Source: a virus
IMG/VR virus record: IMGVR_UViG_3300044646_002153
Coordinates: 1 to 35,857 of that record
Strand: one strand, 5' to 3'
DNA: 35,857 nucleotides
Shown here piece after piece: positions 1 through 9,300 of the stretch. Within the stretch, counting starts at the first letter, position 1; each line of letters opens with the position of its first letter. A program made the translations under genes and the position numbers. A model generated the notes under the pieces. That model was given only the letters and a program-made list of their open reading frames with translations, was not told where the DNA came from and did no database searches.

Positions 1-846
1 CTCAAAAGTAAACTCCACATCGCGGAGAAGAACCTTGGTGTCGCCATCAAGGTCATTCAAGAGACAAAGACAGAGCGAAACAAGCTCACGTTCCACCTGG
101 GCGACTGGTTCGAGGCCTGGGCGAGCGTCTACCTTGAGCGTGCTGGCTACGCTCCTGTGCCCATTCCACAAAATTGCCTCTCAGAGGATGACCAGTGGCG
201 CGTAGAGGTGCAGTTCCCTGGCGCGCAGCTACTGGTGGGTCACCTCGACCTCGTCATTTCTAGGGGCCAGGGAGAGCCTCTGATAGTAGAGGTCAAAACA
301 ATGAGCGACAGCTATTGGAGGAGCTTCACTCGCCTCGGGTATAAAGCGAGTGAAGACCTATATTTTGTCGACAGTGGTGGCGACGATGACAGGGGTTATA
401 TGACTCAGCTCGCCCTTTACATAGGGTCGACGGGTTATAATGGTGTATGGCTGGCGCTGAACAAAGCCACCATGCAGATGGCCATCGTCACTCCTGACGG
501 TGCTGATTTGGAGTATGCCTGGAAGCGTGCCGAGCGCGTAAGCCAGGCGCTGAGCTGCATCGGTACACTAAAAGACGTGTACAATAAAGTGCTTGCACCA
601 CCGGGCGTGCCAGAGATATTCAAAGGTGCTGCTACTGGTCGCCTGATTCTTCCACCGACGATGCGCTACGAGACTTCCGCCATACCGGAGTTCTGGTATC
701 GCGTCATGGTCGCAAAAAACGGGTATAGTAAGGAGACGAAGTACATTGGCTCCTACGACGCAGACCTGTGGGGCGATGACCCGCCAATTAATGCGCTGCT
801 TGATAAAACTGATTACCTTACTTACGAGGACATCTGGCATGGATAG
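1..846 (+). CDS. PD-(D/E)XK (RecB/Cas4-like) nuclease, 5' truncated by window edge
   Basis: The frame is open from base 1 to the TAG at 844-846, so the 5' end lies outside the window and the GTG at 157 is only an internal codon. The visible 281 residues carry RecB-type nuclease signatures: GHLD at about residues 80-83, EVK at 97-99 (metal-binding acid and catalytic lysine) and a QxxxY motif (Q136, Y140), numbered from the window edge. Phage members of this family act as exonucleases that degrade host DNA or process replication and recombination ends. The gene overlaps thyX by 8 bases, which suggests translational coupling in a DNA-metabolism operon. It resembles Cas4 only in fold; no CRISPR locus is present. 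Exact polarity and substrate cannot be read from the sequence. Confidence 0.8.
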   Translation, partial: LKSKLHIAEKNLGVAIKVIQETKTERNKLTFHLGDWFEAWASVYLERAGYAPVPIPQNCLSEDDQWRVEVQFPGAQLLVGHLDLVISRGQGEPLIVEVKTMSDSYWRSFTRLGYKASEDLYFVDSGGDDDRGYMTQLALYIGSTGYNGVWLALNKATMQMAIVTPDGADLEYAWKRAERVSQALSCIGTLKDVYNKVLAPPGVPEIFKGAATGRLILPPTMRYETSAIPEFWYRVMVAKNGYSKETKYIGSYDADLWGDDPPINALLDKTDYLTYEDIWHG

Positions 847-1591
847 TAGAATGAAAGTCACCTTGGTTGCGAGGACTCCAAACCCCCAGCAAGTTATCTG
901 GGCCAGTGCTCACCAGTGCGTGTGTGAGGGTTCCCTGGAAAACGTTGAGCTACCGTCGGAGGAAGACGCTGGCCGTAGGGTGGTGAAGCATCTCCTCGCG
1001 GGAAACCGTGGGCACTTCTCCCCCCTGGAGGCCCCCGCTATAACTCTCAACGTTATCGGGTTCCCACACTCGACAATGCAGCAAATGCGCACCCACCGCG
1101 TTGGCGTACACTTCTCAGTGCAGAGCTTTCGCTACACCTCTGGGAAGATACTCGAGATTGCCCAGGCCCTGGCGGTCGCCCCTCGGGAACCCGGATTTAT
1201 CCAAGAAATAGTGGAGGACGCATTCTACCTGCGCTCGCCTGGGTTCTACACGTCACGCTCTGGCAAGGAGTATACCTACACTGCAGAGCAGCACCTGGAA
1301 GACTTAGAGCACTGCCTAGACGCGGCCAAGCTCTACGCGAAACGGGTAGAGGAGGGGTTTGCGGAAGAGCACGCCCGTAGCCTGATTCCATTCGACGTTA
1401 GGCAGAACTGGGTCATGACCGTGAACGTCCGCAGCCTCATGCACATCCTGGACCTGCGGGCAAAAGAGGACGCCCAACTCGAGTGCCGCTGGCTAGCGAA
1501 CGAGATGCTGCGACACCTCAGAGACTGGGCCCCAGCGCTGGCGGAATGGTACGTAGAGAACCGATTCAAACGAGCCAGGCTCTCGCCCTAG
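839..1591 (+). CDS. thyX: Flavin-dependent thymidylate synthase ThyX
   Basis: ThyX makes dTMP from dUMP using FAD, NADPH and methylene-tetrahydrofolate. The 250-aa product has the ThyX signature region RTHRVGVHFSVQSFRY at residues 84-99, a variant of the classical RHRx7S motif with one extra residue before the serine, followed by the usual S-x-R-Y ending. The C-terminal block (NVRSLMHILDLR, then KEDAQLE) matches the conserved flavin and nucleotide binding helix. I chose ATG 839 because GAGGA at 826-830 lies 8 bases upstream; a second in-frame ATG sits at 851. A longer reading from 746 would overlap the nuclease gene by 100 bases and is unlikely. It probably supplies thymidylate for phage replication, together with the MazG gene at 35336. 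Confidence 0.93.
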   Translation: MDSRMKVTLVARTPNPQQVIWASAHQCVCEGSLENVELPSEEDAGRRVVKHLLAGNRGHFSPLEAPAITLNVIGFPHSTMQQMRTHRVGVHFSVQSFRYTSGKILEIAQALAVAPREPGFIQEIVEDAFYLRSPGFYTSRSGKEYTYTAEQHLEDLEHCLDAAKLYAKRVEEGFAEEHARSLIPFDVRQNWVMTVNVRSLMHILDLRAKEDAQLECRWLANEMLRHLRDWAPALAEWYVENRFKRARLSP

Positions 1592-1643
1592 AGTCGAGTA
1601 AGCGGGTAGCTCAAACTACCCGCTTAGTTTAGACAATCGACTC
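1591..1643. terminator. Bidirectional terminator between converging thyX and tail fibre
   Basis: A perfect 11-bp stem (TAAGCGGGTAG at 1599-1609, its complement at 1616-1626) with a 6-base loop lies in the 37-base gap between converging genes. An outer inverted repeat, GAGTCGA at 1591-1597 and TCGACTC at 1637-1643, encloses it and reaches the stop codons of both genes. No long T run follows on either strand, so termination strength is uncertain, but position and symmetry fit a shared transcription barrier. Confidence 0.75.
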
Positions 1644-2933
1644 GCACCAAACAGTCGCAGTAAACCCGGATGGAAAAGGAATAGCAGACGCCGAATCAAT
1701 CGAGTAACTCTGAACGGTTACGTAGTTTAAGCCAGCTATGTTGGCAAAGCCAGTTTGATAAACTAAGTCGCAAAGACGCACATTTTCAATGTGCCTAATT
1801 CCTTGAGCCTGCCAGCAAGCACCTATAAAATCAACAAATCCTCCGGTTCCCGCTGCTAGGTTTTGACTAGCGGCCTCACAGCGAGAAAGAGTGATTAGAC
1901 CGTTGCCATAGGAAGAGGACCAATCAAACTGTATTGGAGCTCCTGGCGGAGTGGTAGAAGCTACAAAAATGCCAACAGACCTGTAATTGGCATTCAACCC
2001 ATTAACTTGAATGTAAATTAAAGTGTTGGCATTGCTAGTGTAATTATTGTTAAGAGACCAATCAATTCCCCATCTCTGGCATCCAGATAAGTGCGCCGGA
2101 GCCGTGATAGAAAACGAGTTTTGGCTCCCCGTGGTCGTGAAAGAACCCACAATTTGTCTAGCCACGGTCTTGTTCAGCGTCTGCTGCACGAAAGCAGTGG
2201 TTGCGACGCTGGTATTATTTGACCCGAGGGTCGGAGTAGGGGCTGTTACATTGCCCGTCAGCGCAGGGCTGTCTTTGGTCGCGTAGGGTACTAGAGCAGA
2301 GTTTACTGACGCTGTGGTCGCATACGGGGTTAGTGAATTACTAACAAACTGGGTTGTAGCCAGCTTGGTACTGGTGTCCTGGGTAGGCTGAGTGGGGGCC
2401 GTCGGGTTACCGAATAAGTTCGGAGAATTAAGAGGGGCTTTAGTGTTGATTGACGCTGCCAGAACTGTGTCAGCCGCTGTGTAGGCCGTTTTTACGGACT
2501 CAACTTCCGAGTATACGGCGCTCCTGGATGGAGCGTTGACGATATCCCCTGACCAGTTTGCGCCATAGGGGCTGCTACTGATAGAGGGTACGTTTGCAAA
2601 CCCCGGGGGGTACTTCACCAACTCCTCGAGCTTGCGACTAATCTTCTTGAGGTTTTCGTTGTAGTCATCACTGAGAATGGGACTGCGATAGGCAACGAGT
2701 TGATGAGGGGCTACGTCCGTCTCCCTTCGCACCTCCACCAGGGCGTTCATGCTACTCCCCGAGTATTGAATGCTGGTAGCACTCAATTTTGTAAAGAGTG
2801 TAGGAGATTGGAGGACACTATTAAAAAAAACGACAAAATCTTTAATAAACGTGTCGCTTATTAACTCAGCAGCAGTGACATCAAGCGTCCAGGTCGTGCC
2901 GCTGAGGTTCGCAAATACTGGTTGTGTCGCCAT
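1629..2933 (-). CDS. Tail fibre protein
   Basis: The 434-aa protein is a receptor-binding tail fibre candidate. The first 120 residues look like a globular virion-attachment region. The middle contains two copies of a fibre repeat, each built as (S)PxLxGNxTAPT followed by ATTxFV and a short helix; the second contains SVATTAFVQQTL. Such ATT(A/Q)FV repeats are typical of phage tail fibres. The last 170 residues are beta-rich and polar, as expected for a trimeric receptor-binding tip. The gene is last in the leftward structural operon, the position of gene 17 in T7-like phages. Its ATG directly follows the TAG of the upstream virion gene (stop 2934-2936), so translation is probably coupled. The receptor is unknown. 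Confidence 0.82.
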   Translation of the reverse strand: MATQPVFANLSGTTWTLDVTAAELISDTFIKDFVVFFNSVLQSPTLFTKLSATSIQYSGSSMNALVEVRRETDVAPHQLVAYRSPILSDDYNENLKKISRKLEELVKYPPGFANVPSISSSPYGANWSGDIVNAPSRSAVYSEVESVKTAYTAADTVLAASINTKAPLNSPNLFGNPTAPTQPTQDTSTKLATTQFVSNSLTPYATTASVNSALVPYATKDSPALTGNVTAPTPTLGSNNTSVATTAFVQQTLNKTVARQIVGSFTTTGSQNSFSITAPAHLSGCQRWGIDWSLNNNYTSNANTLIYIQVNGLNANYRSVGIFVASTTPPGAPIQFDWSSSYGNGLITLSRCEAASQNLAAGTGGFVDFIGACWQAQGIRHIENVRLCDLVYQTGFANIAGLNYVTVQSYSIDSASAIPFPSGFTATVWCESIV

Positions 2934-5900
2934 CTAGTTACTGCTCCTGCGGCGTCTGTCTGCTGGTTGTCCCGTCAGTTCTTCAAACTCCTGGTTAGCC
3001 GCCTCTGTGGTATCGCGGTACATAAACTTCTTGCGCTCTGCATCCAGGAGCTGGTCGTTACTCTCGAGCTCGTACATAACCATGTCGTTCATAGCCTCCA
3101 CCTGCGTTGCCAAGGCGCGGAGTTTTGCGACCTCAATGAGTAGTTCTTCTCGCTGCTCCGCATCCGTCTCCCGTCTGGCGTCTGCCAAGACCCGCCCCGC
3201 CTGGCGCCGGATGTCCTGACTGGTGAACGTGAGAGAGGCCTCCGTGCGCTGAAGGTTGCGATAACCATCGATGAGCTGTGGTGAAAAGCCGACCACACTC
3301 AGGGCCCTTACGAAAGCACTCTGCACCTCTGGGCGAACATCAAGCTCCCCAGCAGCGTTGAGGTACTGTGTGCGACTGCCAATGGCAGAGCTCTCCCTGC
3401 TTGGCAATACGCCCTGGTTGCGCAGGGTGCGCTCCACGTAGTTAAGCTGCGGCGCCAGGGTGGTGATGACGTACTTGGTGAAACCACCGCTCGCGGGGCC
3501 CACAGGGCCAATGTCGAAGCCCAGGATAGTGTCCCTTGTCTCAAAGTCAGCCTCTGTAAATGGGTTCTTCTGAGTCCACGCGGCGATAGCGAGCTGAATC
3601 ACTGGGTTGTTCATCTGCCCCAGGACGTCCCTAAAGAAGGCTCCGTCTCGCTGCTCTCTCGAATCCTCAATGTACTGGTCGAAGCGACCAACATGGTGCC
3701 CCCTGGCCCTCATGATGTTCGTTGTCGCCTCGGATAGGCGCCGCATCAAGTCCATGTGCGGGTCGAGGCGTGACATATCCACGCTGAACCACATGTTCTC
3801 TCGCCCATTGGGGTCTTTGAAGACGATGGGCATCTGGTTCCCAAACCAGGGAGGCGTGGCAGCCTCAGTAAAGTCCTCATCTTCACGAGCATCCCCATTG
3901 ATTGCCGTGTAGAGCCGCTGGTAAGCGATGTGCTGCGCAGGACTTTCCATTATATTGCGCAACGATGCGGGCATGGACGTGCTGAAGTAGTTCCAGAACG
4001 GGATAGCGCGGGACATTGCGCGGTCAATGACGCCTCCTCGGTCGTATCTGAACATGTACTCATTTAGGTGGCGCTTGGCATCGTCGAGGTTCTCGTACCG
4101 GTTCATTGGGGCGCCAGTAAAAAACTGCCCCACCCGTGCCCACCTGGAGCTGTCCATGGTAGTGAGCATATTCGCGAGCTTCATGGAGTCGGTAAAGAAC
4201 GCCAGTGGCATGGTAACGGTGTTGTAAATCTGCCTCTGACCCTCGACAATAGAGCCCGCAGCATAGCGCAGCGTCCCCGTTACGTCTCCAGCACGTAGCT
4301 GAGCGCTCATGTAGCCAAAGCGGCCCTGTAGGTCATACCACATCTGAGCGGGGCGAGAGTAGCCCGCCATGCGCCTGAGGCGCTGGTAGTCGTCATCACC
4401 AGCAACGCCACGCCGTAGCGTCTCGCCACCCATGGGCGCCTGGAGCTCGAGTTCTCTAGTGCTCACCATGGACTCGAAAATGTCCCTCACGGAGTACTTA
4501 CCATTGGCAAATACCTTCTCCGTGGGAAGAGCGTCGGGCCCAAAGCGCATGTAGTCACGTAGGTACTGCATACTCGTGGGTATAAGCGCCAGGTTAGTCC
4601 CAGCACGCCACCCCTGCACCACGGTTTCCACCGAGTTTCTAAAGATGTACTCCACGGTGGAGAGAACCGCAGATTTCCAGTACTTGGTGAACTGCATCCA
4701 GGCCCTGGTAAACGCGGATGAAGCCGCTGGCTCCGTGCTCAGGGAGAGAATGGCGTCCATCTGGTCAAAGGCGTACTTGTCGAGGTAGACGTTCTTCGCC
4801 GCCTCATTGGTGCTGGGGATGTTATACTTGTCCATGAGCGTCCCCATGGGCCGGTAGTCGCGGTACTTCGCCCTGTCGGCCTCGAACATCTCCCTAGAGA
4901 TGCCAAAACCGTTGCTGATGGCATTGACGTGCATCTCGTTGATGAGCATCGAGTCCCCCATGACAGATTGCATGGACTCCTTGTACATCTCAAAGCTGCG
5001 CACGGGGTCGACCACGACCGCACGACCGACCTCTTTACTGATAAAGTCGGGGAGCTGGTAGCGCTCCACAAGCACGTCCAGGACTCGAGTGGTCGCTAGG
5101 GGGAGCTTGCCAACAACGCCGGAGTCAACCAGGGCGTCTAGCTTCTCCTCGTGCATCTTCGCGAAGTCCCAGGAGAGTGTCCTGTCATCGAGCATGTGCT
5201 CCTGGAGGGCTCCATGGGCGAGCGCCTTCGCCTCTGCAACGGCCCTCTCGGCCTCTCCGAGCTCATTACCGAGCTCATCAAAGCGTCTCTCCATGGCCGC
5301 CTGCTGCGCGTCTGAGCGCCCCTTGGGACGGTTCTGAAGCTTCTCTGCGTAGGCGACATATTTATTAGTTTTGGCCTCAAGGTCTTTGATTAGAGCCCTG
5401 GCTGGCGTGGGCCCAATGTCAAAGCCGATGGCGTCCGCAAGGAGAAGCTCATCATTTACGCCCCACTCGAAGGTTTCCCTGGAAAAGAGACGGTCGCTTA
5501 CGGAGGAGTAGTACTTCGTGTTGTTGGGCGACATTCCCAACTCTGTGAGCTTGTGCTTGCGCATGATGTCGCGCATCTCAGGAGTGAAAAAGCGTGGGTT
5601 ATAGCGGCCCTGGAGGGATTCAAGCCCTACCCTGTTCGCCTGGGCGATGCCAAGAGCGCCATCATAGACCCCCGCCTGGCGAGTGAGCATGTCCTCAAGC
5701 GACCTAATTTCTGTTTCCGTATAACCCTGCGAGCGTAGGCGCTCCTCAAGGTCGACCTGGTGTTTCGCTCGTCTCGCTTCTTCCCAGCGAGTATTACCGT
5801 TTTGGTTAATCTCTGCTGCTCGCTTATCCAGGCCGTTGTCGACCAGGTCTAGCCAGTTCCTATTGAGCTGGTCTTTGCTGAGGTTCTTCCCAGCGCTGAT

Positions 5901-6356
5901 GCTCAAGAACTCTGAGTGTGTCTCCTTCACCACCTGGCTGAGCTGGAAGCGAGCGGGGAGCTCCGTACCGTCCGCCCAGAACTCTACCTGGTCGAAGAGA
6001 CTACGCCCAGCGTCCCGGGCGGCGAACATCCAGTCGTTAAGCCGTCTAGCTGCCGCATCCGGCCCTTGCCAGCGTGGCATGTATCGAGCAATGAGCGACC
6101 CAAAGTTGGTAATCCTGCCCTTCTTCAAGGACGCCGTGGCCGCCAGGTTGTGCTGAAAGGAGCGCTGAGCATAGAGGCGCATGAACTGAAAGAGCTCCTG
6201 GTCGTTCTGGAATGCTCTGATGTTGTACATCCTCGCCCGGCGAGCATTGTGCTCTGTGCGCCTGGTGCTATCTGTGGGCGGTGGGATTTCCTCACTCGCG
6301 GGGCGAGTGCTAGTGTAGTCGTTTACGTTTCTAGGCTGACAGCGTTCTATAGGCAT
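2934..6356 (-). CDS. Large internal virion protein (T7 gp16-like position)
   Basis: The 1140-aa protein is probably an ejected core protein that lines the DNA path during infection. It has a polar N-terminus, a long helical, coiled-coil-prone region around residues 290-420, and a C-terminal half rich in aromatic helical stretches such as FTRAWMQFTKYWKSAVLSTV and FWNYFSTSMPASLRNI. These are reminiscent of the membrane-active C-terminal regions of large podovirus internal proteins. I see no recognisable enzyme motif. It follows the other internal virion genes and precedes the tail fibre, the same position as T7 gene 16. The start ATG (6354-6356) lies inside the end of the upstream gene, a 10-base overlap. 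Function is inferred from position and length, not from a clear domain. Confidence 0.65.
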   Translation of the reverse strand: MPIERCQPRNVNDYTSTRPASEEIPPPTDSTRRTEHNARRARMYNIRAFQNDQELFQFMRLYAQRSFQHNLAATASLKKGRITNFGSLIARYMPRWQGPDAAARRLNDWMFAARDAGRSLFDQVEFWADGTELPARFQLSQVVKETHSEFLSISAGKNLSKDQLNRNWLDLVDNGLDKRAAEINQNGNTRWEEARRAKHQVDLEERLRSQGYTETEIRSLEDMLTRQAGVYDGALGIAQANRVGLESLQGRYNPRFFTPEMRDIMRKHKLTELGMSPNNTKYYSSVSDRLFSRETFEWGVNDELLLADAIGFDIGPTPARALIKDLEAKTNKYVAYAEKLQNRPKGRSDAQQAAMERRFDELGNELGEAERAVAEAKALAHGALQEHMLDDRTLSWDFAKMHEEKLDALVDSGVVGKLPLATTRVLDVLVERYQLPDFISKEVGRAVVVDPVRSFEMYKESMQSVMGDSMLINEMHVNAISNGFGISREMFEADRAKYRDYRPMGTLMDKYNIPSTNEAAKNVYLDKYAFDQMDAILSLSTEPAASSAFTRAWMQFTKYWKSAVLSTVEYIFRNSVETVVQGWRAGTNLALIPTSMQYLRDYMRFGPDALPTEKVFANGKYSVRDIFESMVSTRELELQAPMGGETLRRGVAGDDDYQRLRRMAGYSRPAQMWYDLQGRFGYMSAQLRAGDVTGTLRYAAGSIVEGQRQIYNTVTMPLAFFTDSMKLANMLTTMDSSRWARVGQFFTGAPMNRYENLDDAKRHLNEYMFRYDRGGVIDRAMSRAIPFWNYFSTSMPASLRNIMESPAQHIAYQRLYTAINGDAREDEDFTEAATPPWFGNQMPIVFKDPNGRENMWFSVDMSRLDPHMDLMRRLSEATTNIMRARGHHVGRFDQYIEDSREQRDGAFFRDVLGQMNNPVIQLAIAAWTQKNPFTEADFETRDTILGFDIGPVGPASGGFTKYVITTLAPQLNYVERTLRNQGVLPSRESSAIGSRTQYLNAAGELDVRPEVQSAFVRALSVVGFSPQLIDGYRNLQRTEASLTFTSQDIRRQAGRVLADARRETDAEQREELLIEVAKLRALATQVEAMNDMVMYELESNDQLLDAERKKFMYRDTTEAANQEFEELTGQPADRRRRSSN

Positions 6357-9300
6357 GGTGGTAGGTCGTTGTCTCTAATAAATTCTTGGCGCCGTAGCTC
6401 ATCCGCCTGGGCCTCGAGTTGCTTCATGGTTTCCTTGTCCCTCTGGGCCACGTCGTAGAGGGCATCGTCCGCCTCGGTAAGGCGTCGGAAAGCGTCGTCA
6501 ACCCGCTCAGACGCCTCCTGAAGGCGCTTAACTAACTGGCGACGTAGTTCCTTACCAAAACGGAAAGAGGACTGCTCAGCGAGCTGCCTAGAGCTCTCTG
6601 TTCCAAAAATAGCGGCTTCTGCCCTAGCGTGGTTCACACTCTCCACGGCCTGGTCTAGAGCACGGGGACTCCCGACTCTTGCGCCCTCTCCACTAATGAC
6701 GGAGGGTAAGCGAGTGTCGAAAATGTTTACTACGTTCCCAGCGTCTGAGTTAAAGCGTACACCCTCGTAACCCTGGGCGAGGAAAAAGTTGCTCATCTGA
6801 GTCTGGAGCTCGAACATTCGCACCTCGTCTACTCCCCCAGTGTCTCCAATCTTAAACCTGGAGGCGATGTAGTCATAGAACTGAGGCATGTTCTTCTTCC
6901 TCGTTGCTGCGATGGCGTTGTTCGCGCCCTTTTTGTCCTCACCAAACGCAGCGCGGATGATGTTCCTAACCCCCGCCCAGAGCTCTGGGTCGGCGGTGAG
7001 AAGTTCTCCACCATCGAGAAGGTTCGCATTCTCGATAGAAGCCGTAAAGACGGACCCTTGGGGCATGGGGGCATAATGTCCAACAGAGTTCGCTGGAGTA
7101 AAGCCTGTCGCCGCCGCCGTGGCCGTTCTTGGGTTATCATAGAAGTACACCCCAGCCCCGAGAGGGCGCCTGGCTGCCCCGGTCTGAAAGGAGTCGAGCT
7201 GCGACAAATCAGTGACGCTGTCTCTGGTACCGTGGTACCACTTAACGGCTTCATCCGGCTGACCATCGACGAGCGCGTTAAAGGTTTTTGTGCCCATCTC
7301 CTTCAAAGCTTGGAGGCGATGACGTCCATCGACAACACTGTACCCAGGAGAGGTCTCAAACTTTTGCGCGTCCTCTGGAGTAAAGAAGCCCAGGCGCATA
7401 GGTGGCACTGCTTCGCCATTTAGATAGGCTCTTTTTAGAGCATCCACGCGCCTGCGCTCATTCGGGTCCGTCATGTCTAGACGCAACCCCGAGGCCTCCT
7501 GGTTGGCAAACACTTCGTCGATGTTTACTTCGCGAATTTTGTAACCCTCAGGGACTTGACTCTCTGAGCGAAGTGTGCGACCCTTGAGGATGTTATCCTT
7601 CTGAGCGCTGGCTCTATCAGCAATGCGGTCAATCCGCGCCTGCCTGCTCCCCGCGTGAGTTCCGACGTTGAGGTTATTGGGAAGAAGGTTGTTATTCAGA
7701 ACGTCATCAGAGAGTTGTTTAGAGGGCCCTCTCATAGACGCCTCGAGCTCTTCTAGAAGTTCGACTCGGTGACGAACTTCAATCATAGAGCGCTCTACGT
7801 TCCTCTCTGCAATAACGAGCTCTTCTATGGCACTTCGAGCTTCTGGTGAGAGTAGAGGACTCTGAACACTATCCGGCAGCCGCTGGTTAATGTCATTCGT
7901 GTTGAGGCTAGAACGTATGCGAGCATCCTCTGTCGCATCCCTGGCAAAGTCAAGGTACTCTGCATCTGTCAAGTCCTCAACGTTGACGCCATTCATCTCG
8001 GCGTACTTCTGGATGTCGTCTGGGAAGTACTCTAGAGCATCGTCTACGTTCTCCCCCCTGCGGTAGGCTTGCTCCTGGAGCAGGTCGTTACGAGTGTCCG
8101 CGAGCTCCCTATCTGGTAGACCAGAGCGGTACACCTCGGAAGTAGAGAAGCGACCAGAGAGTTCCGTCTCAATGCTCTCATCAGAGAGTTTGCTGAGCTG
8201 CGTCTGCGAGTAGGTATTGGGACTCCCAAAGTCCTCCGGCCTGGCAGTGCGTGAGTCGGGGTTCCTCATCACCTCGTTGCTCACGAGTTTGGTCTCCCGA
8301 GGCTGGCCCCTGACAGGGTCTGGGCGCTTTGTCTCCACCCTGCCAACCCCCTCTATGCTGAGCGTCTTTAGGGCCGCAGCGTCTAGCTCTGGGCCCACGG
8401 TGTTATAGATGGAGCCATAGGTGTAGCGCAGCGACTCGAGCTGCTCTGCACTGAGCACCTTCCCACGGGAGATATCCGCGTGACCAAAGAAACGCGCTAG
8501 GTCGGTGAGCTGCTTCGCGGTCCTGTCAACCAGTTCCGCATCGGGAGTGTAAATGCTCTGCTCAAGAGGAAGGTTGCGACTCCACTGATAGAGCGCCGCT
8601 GGGTTCTTGGGAGGAACTAGAGTGCCTTGCTTGACTACGGGTAGAGTGTCATTGAGCGACACCTCCGGCGTAGGTATGGCCGCTTCTGGCTCCATGGGCC
8701 GCAGAGGCCGACCAGCAATGCGCTCACGAAGCGACTCGAACTCTTCCTGTAGATTTGCCAGAGTGCGCCGCATTGAGGGGCTGCGCTCCGCTTCTGGAAC
8801 GCTCTCAATCTGCCTTTGCAGAAGCCGGTTATTAATTAGGTCGTACTGAGCGCTCTTGATGTCGTCCACGGCGTCAATAAAGCCGCCATCGGGAGTAGTG
8901 CGCAAACTGCCCTCATCAATGGCTTTCTGCACCTGGGCTTCAGCCGTGAACCTCACGGGGCCCTCTGGGGCCTTAGGAGGGGCCATGCTCTCCTCGGGTA
9001 ACTCTGGACGCCTCTCTTGGTCAGGCGTCTCCTCGGGGCGCACAGGCGGCTCTGAGGGCATTTCCTCAGGGGTGAGTCCTTCTGGCGTCTCCTCTACGAC
9101 ACGCTCTGGAAAAAGGGGCAGACTCTCGGGCTCTTGAGCAGGCTCAGGAGGAGCTTCTGGCTCAGGCGTGGCTTCTGGCTGCGGCTCTATTCGCTCCGCA
9201 CTGGGCCTATCGAACGCCTGGTCCAGACGGTCTCTCCTCAATTGCTCCAGGTTGTCTTGTAGGTCGACCTCGAAAATAGTCCTCGAGGCGTCGAACGTGG

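Noticed and set aside
1-846. Cas4 adaptation protein
   Set aside because: The motifs fit the wider RecB-like nuclease family; no CRISPR repeats or other cas genes are present and the neighbour is thyX.
5916-6458. 180-aa plus-strand reading frame across two virion genes
   Set aside because: Antisense to two long convincing genes; composition reflects the opposite strand.
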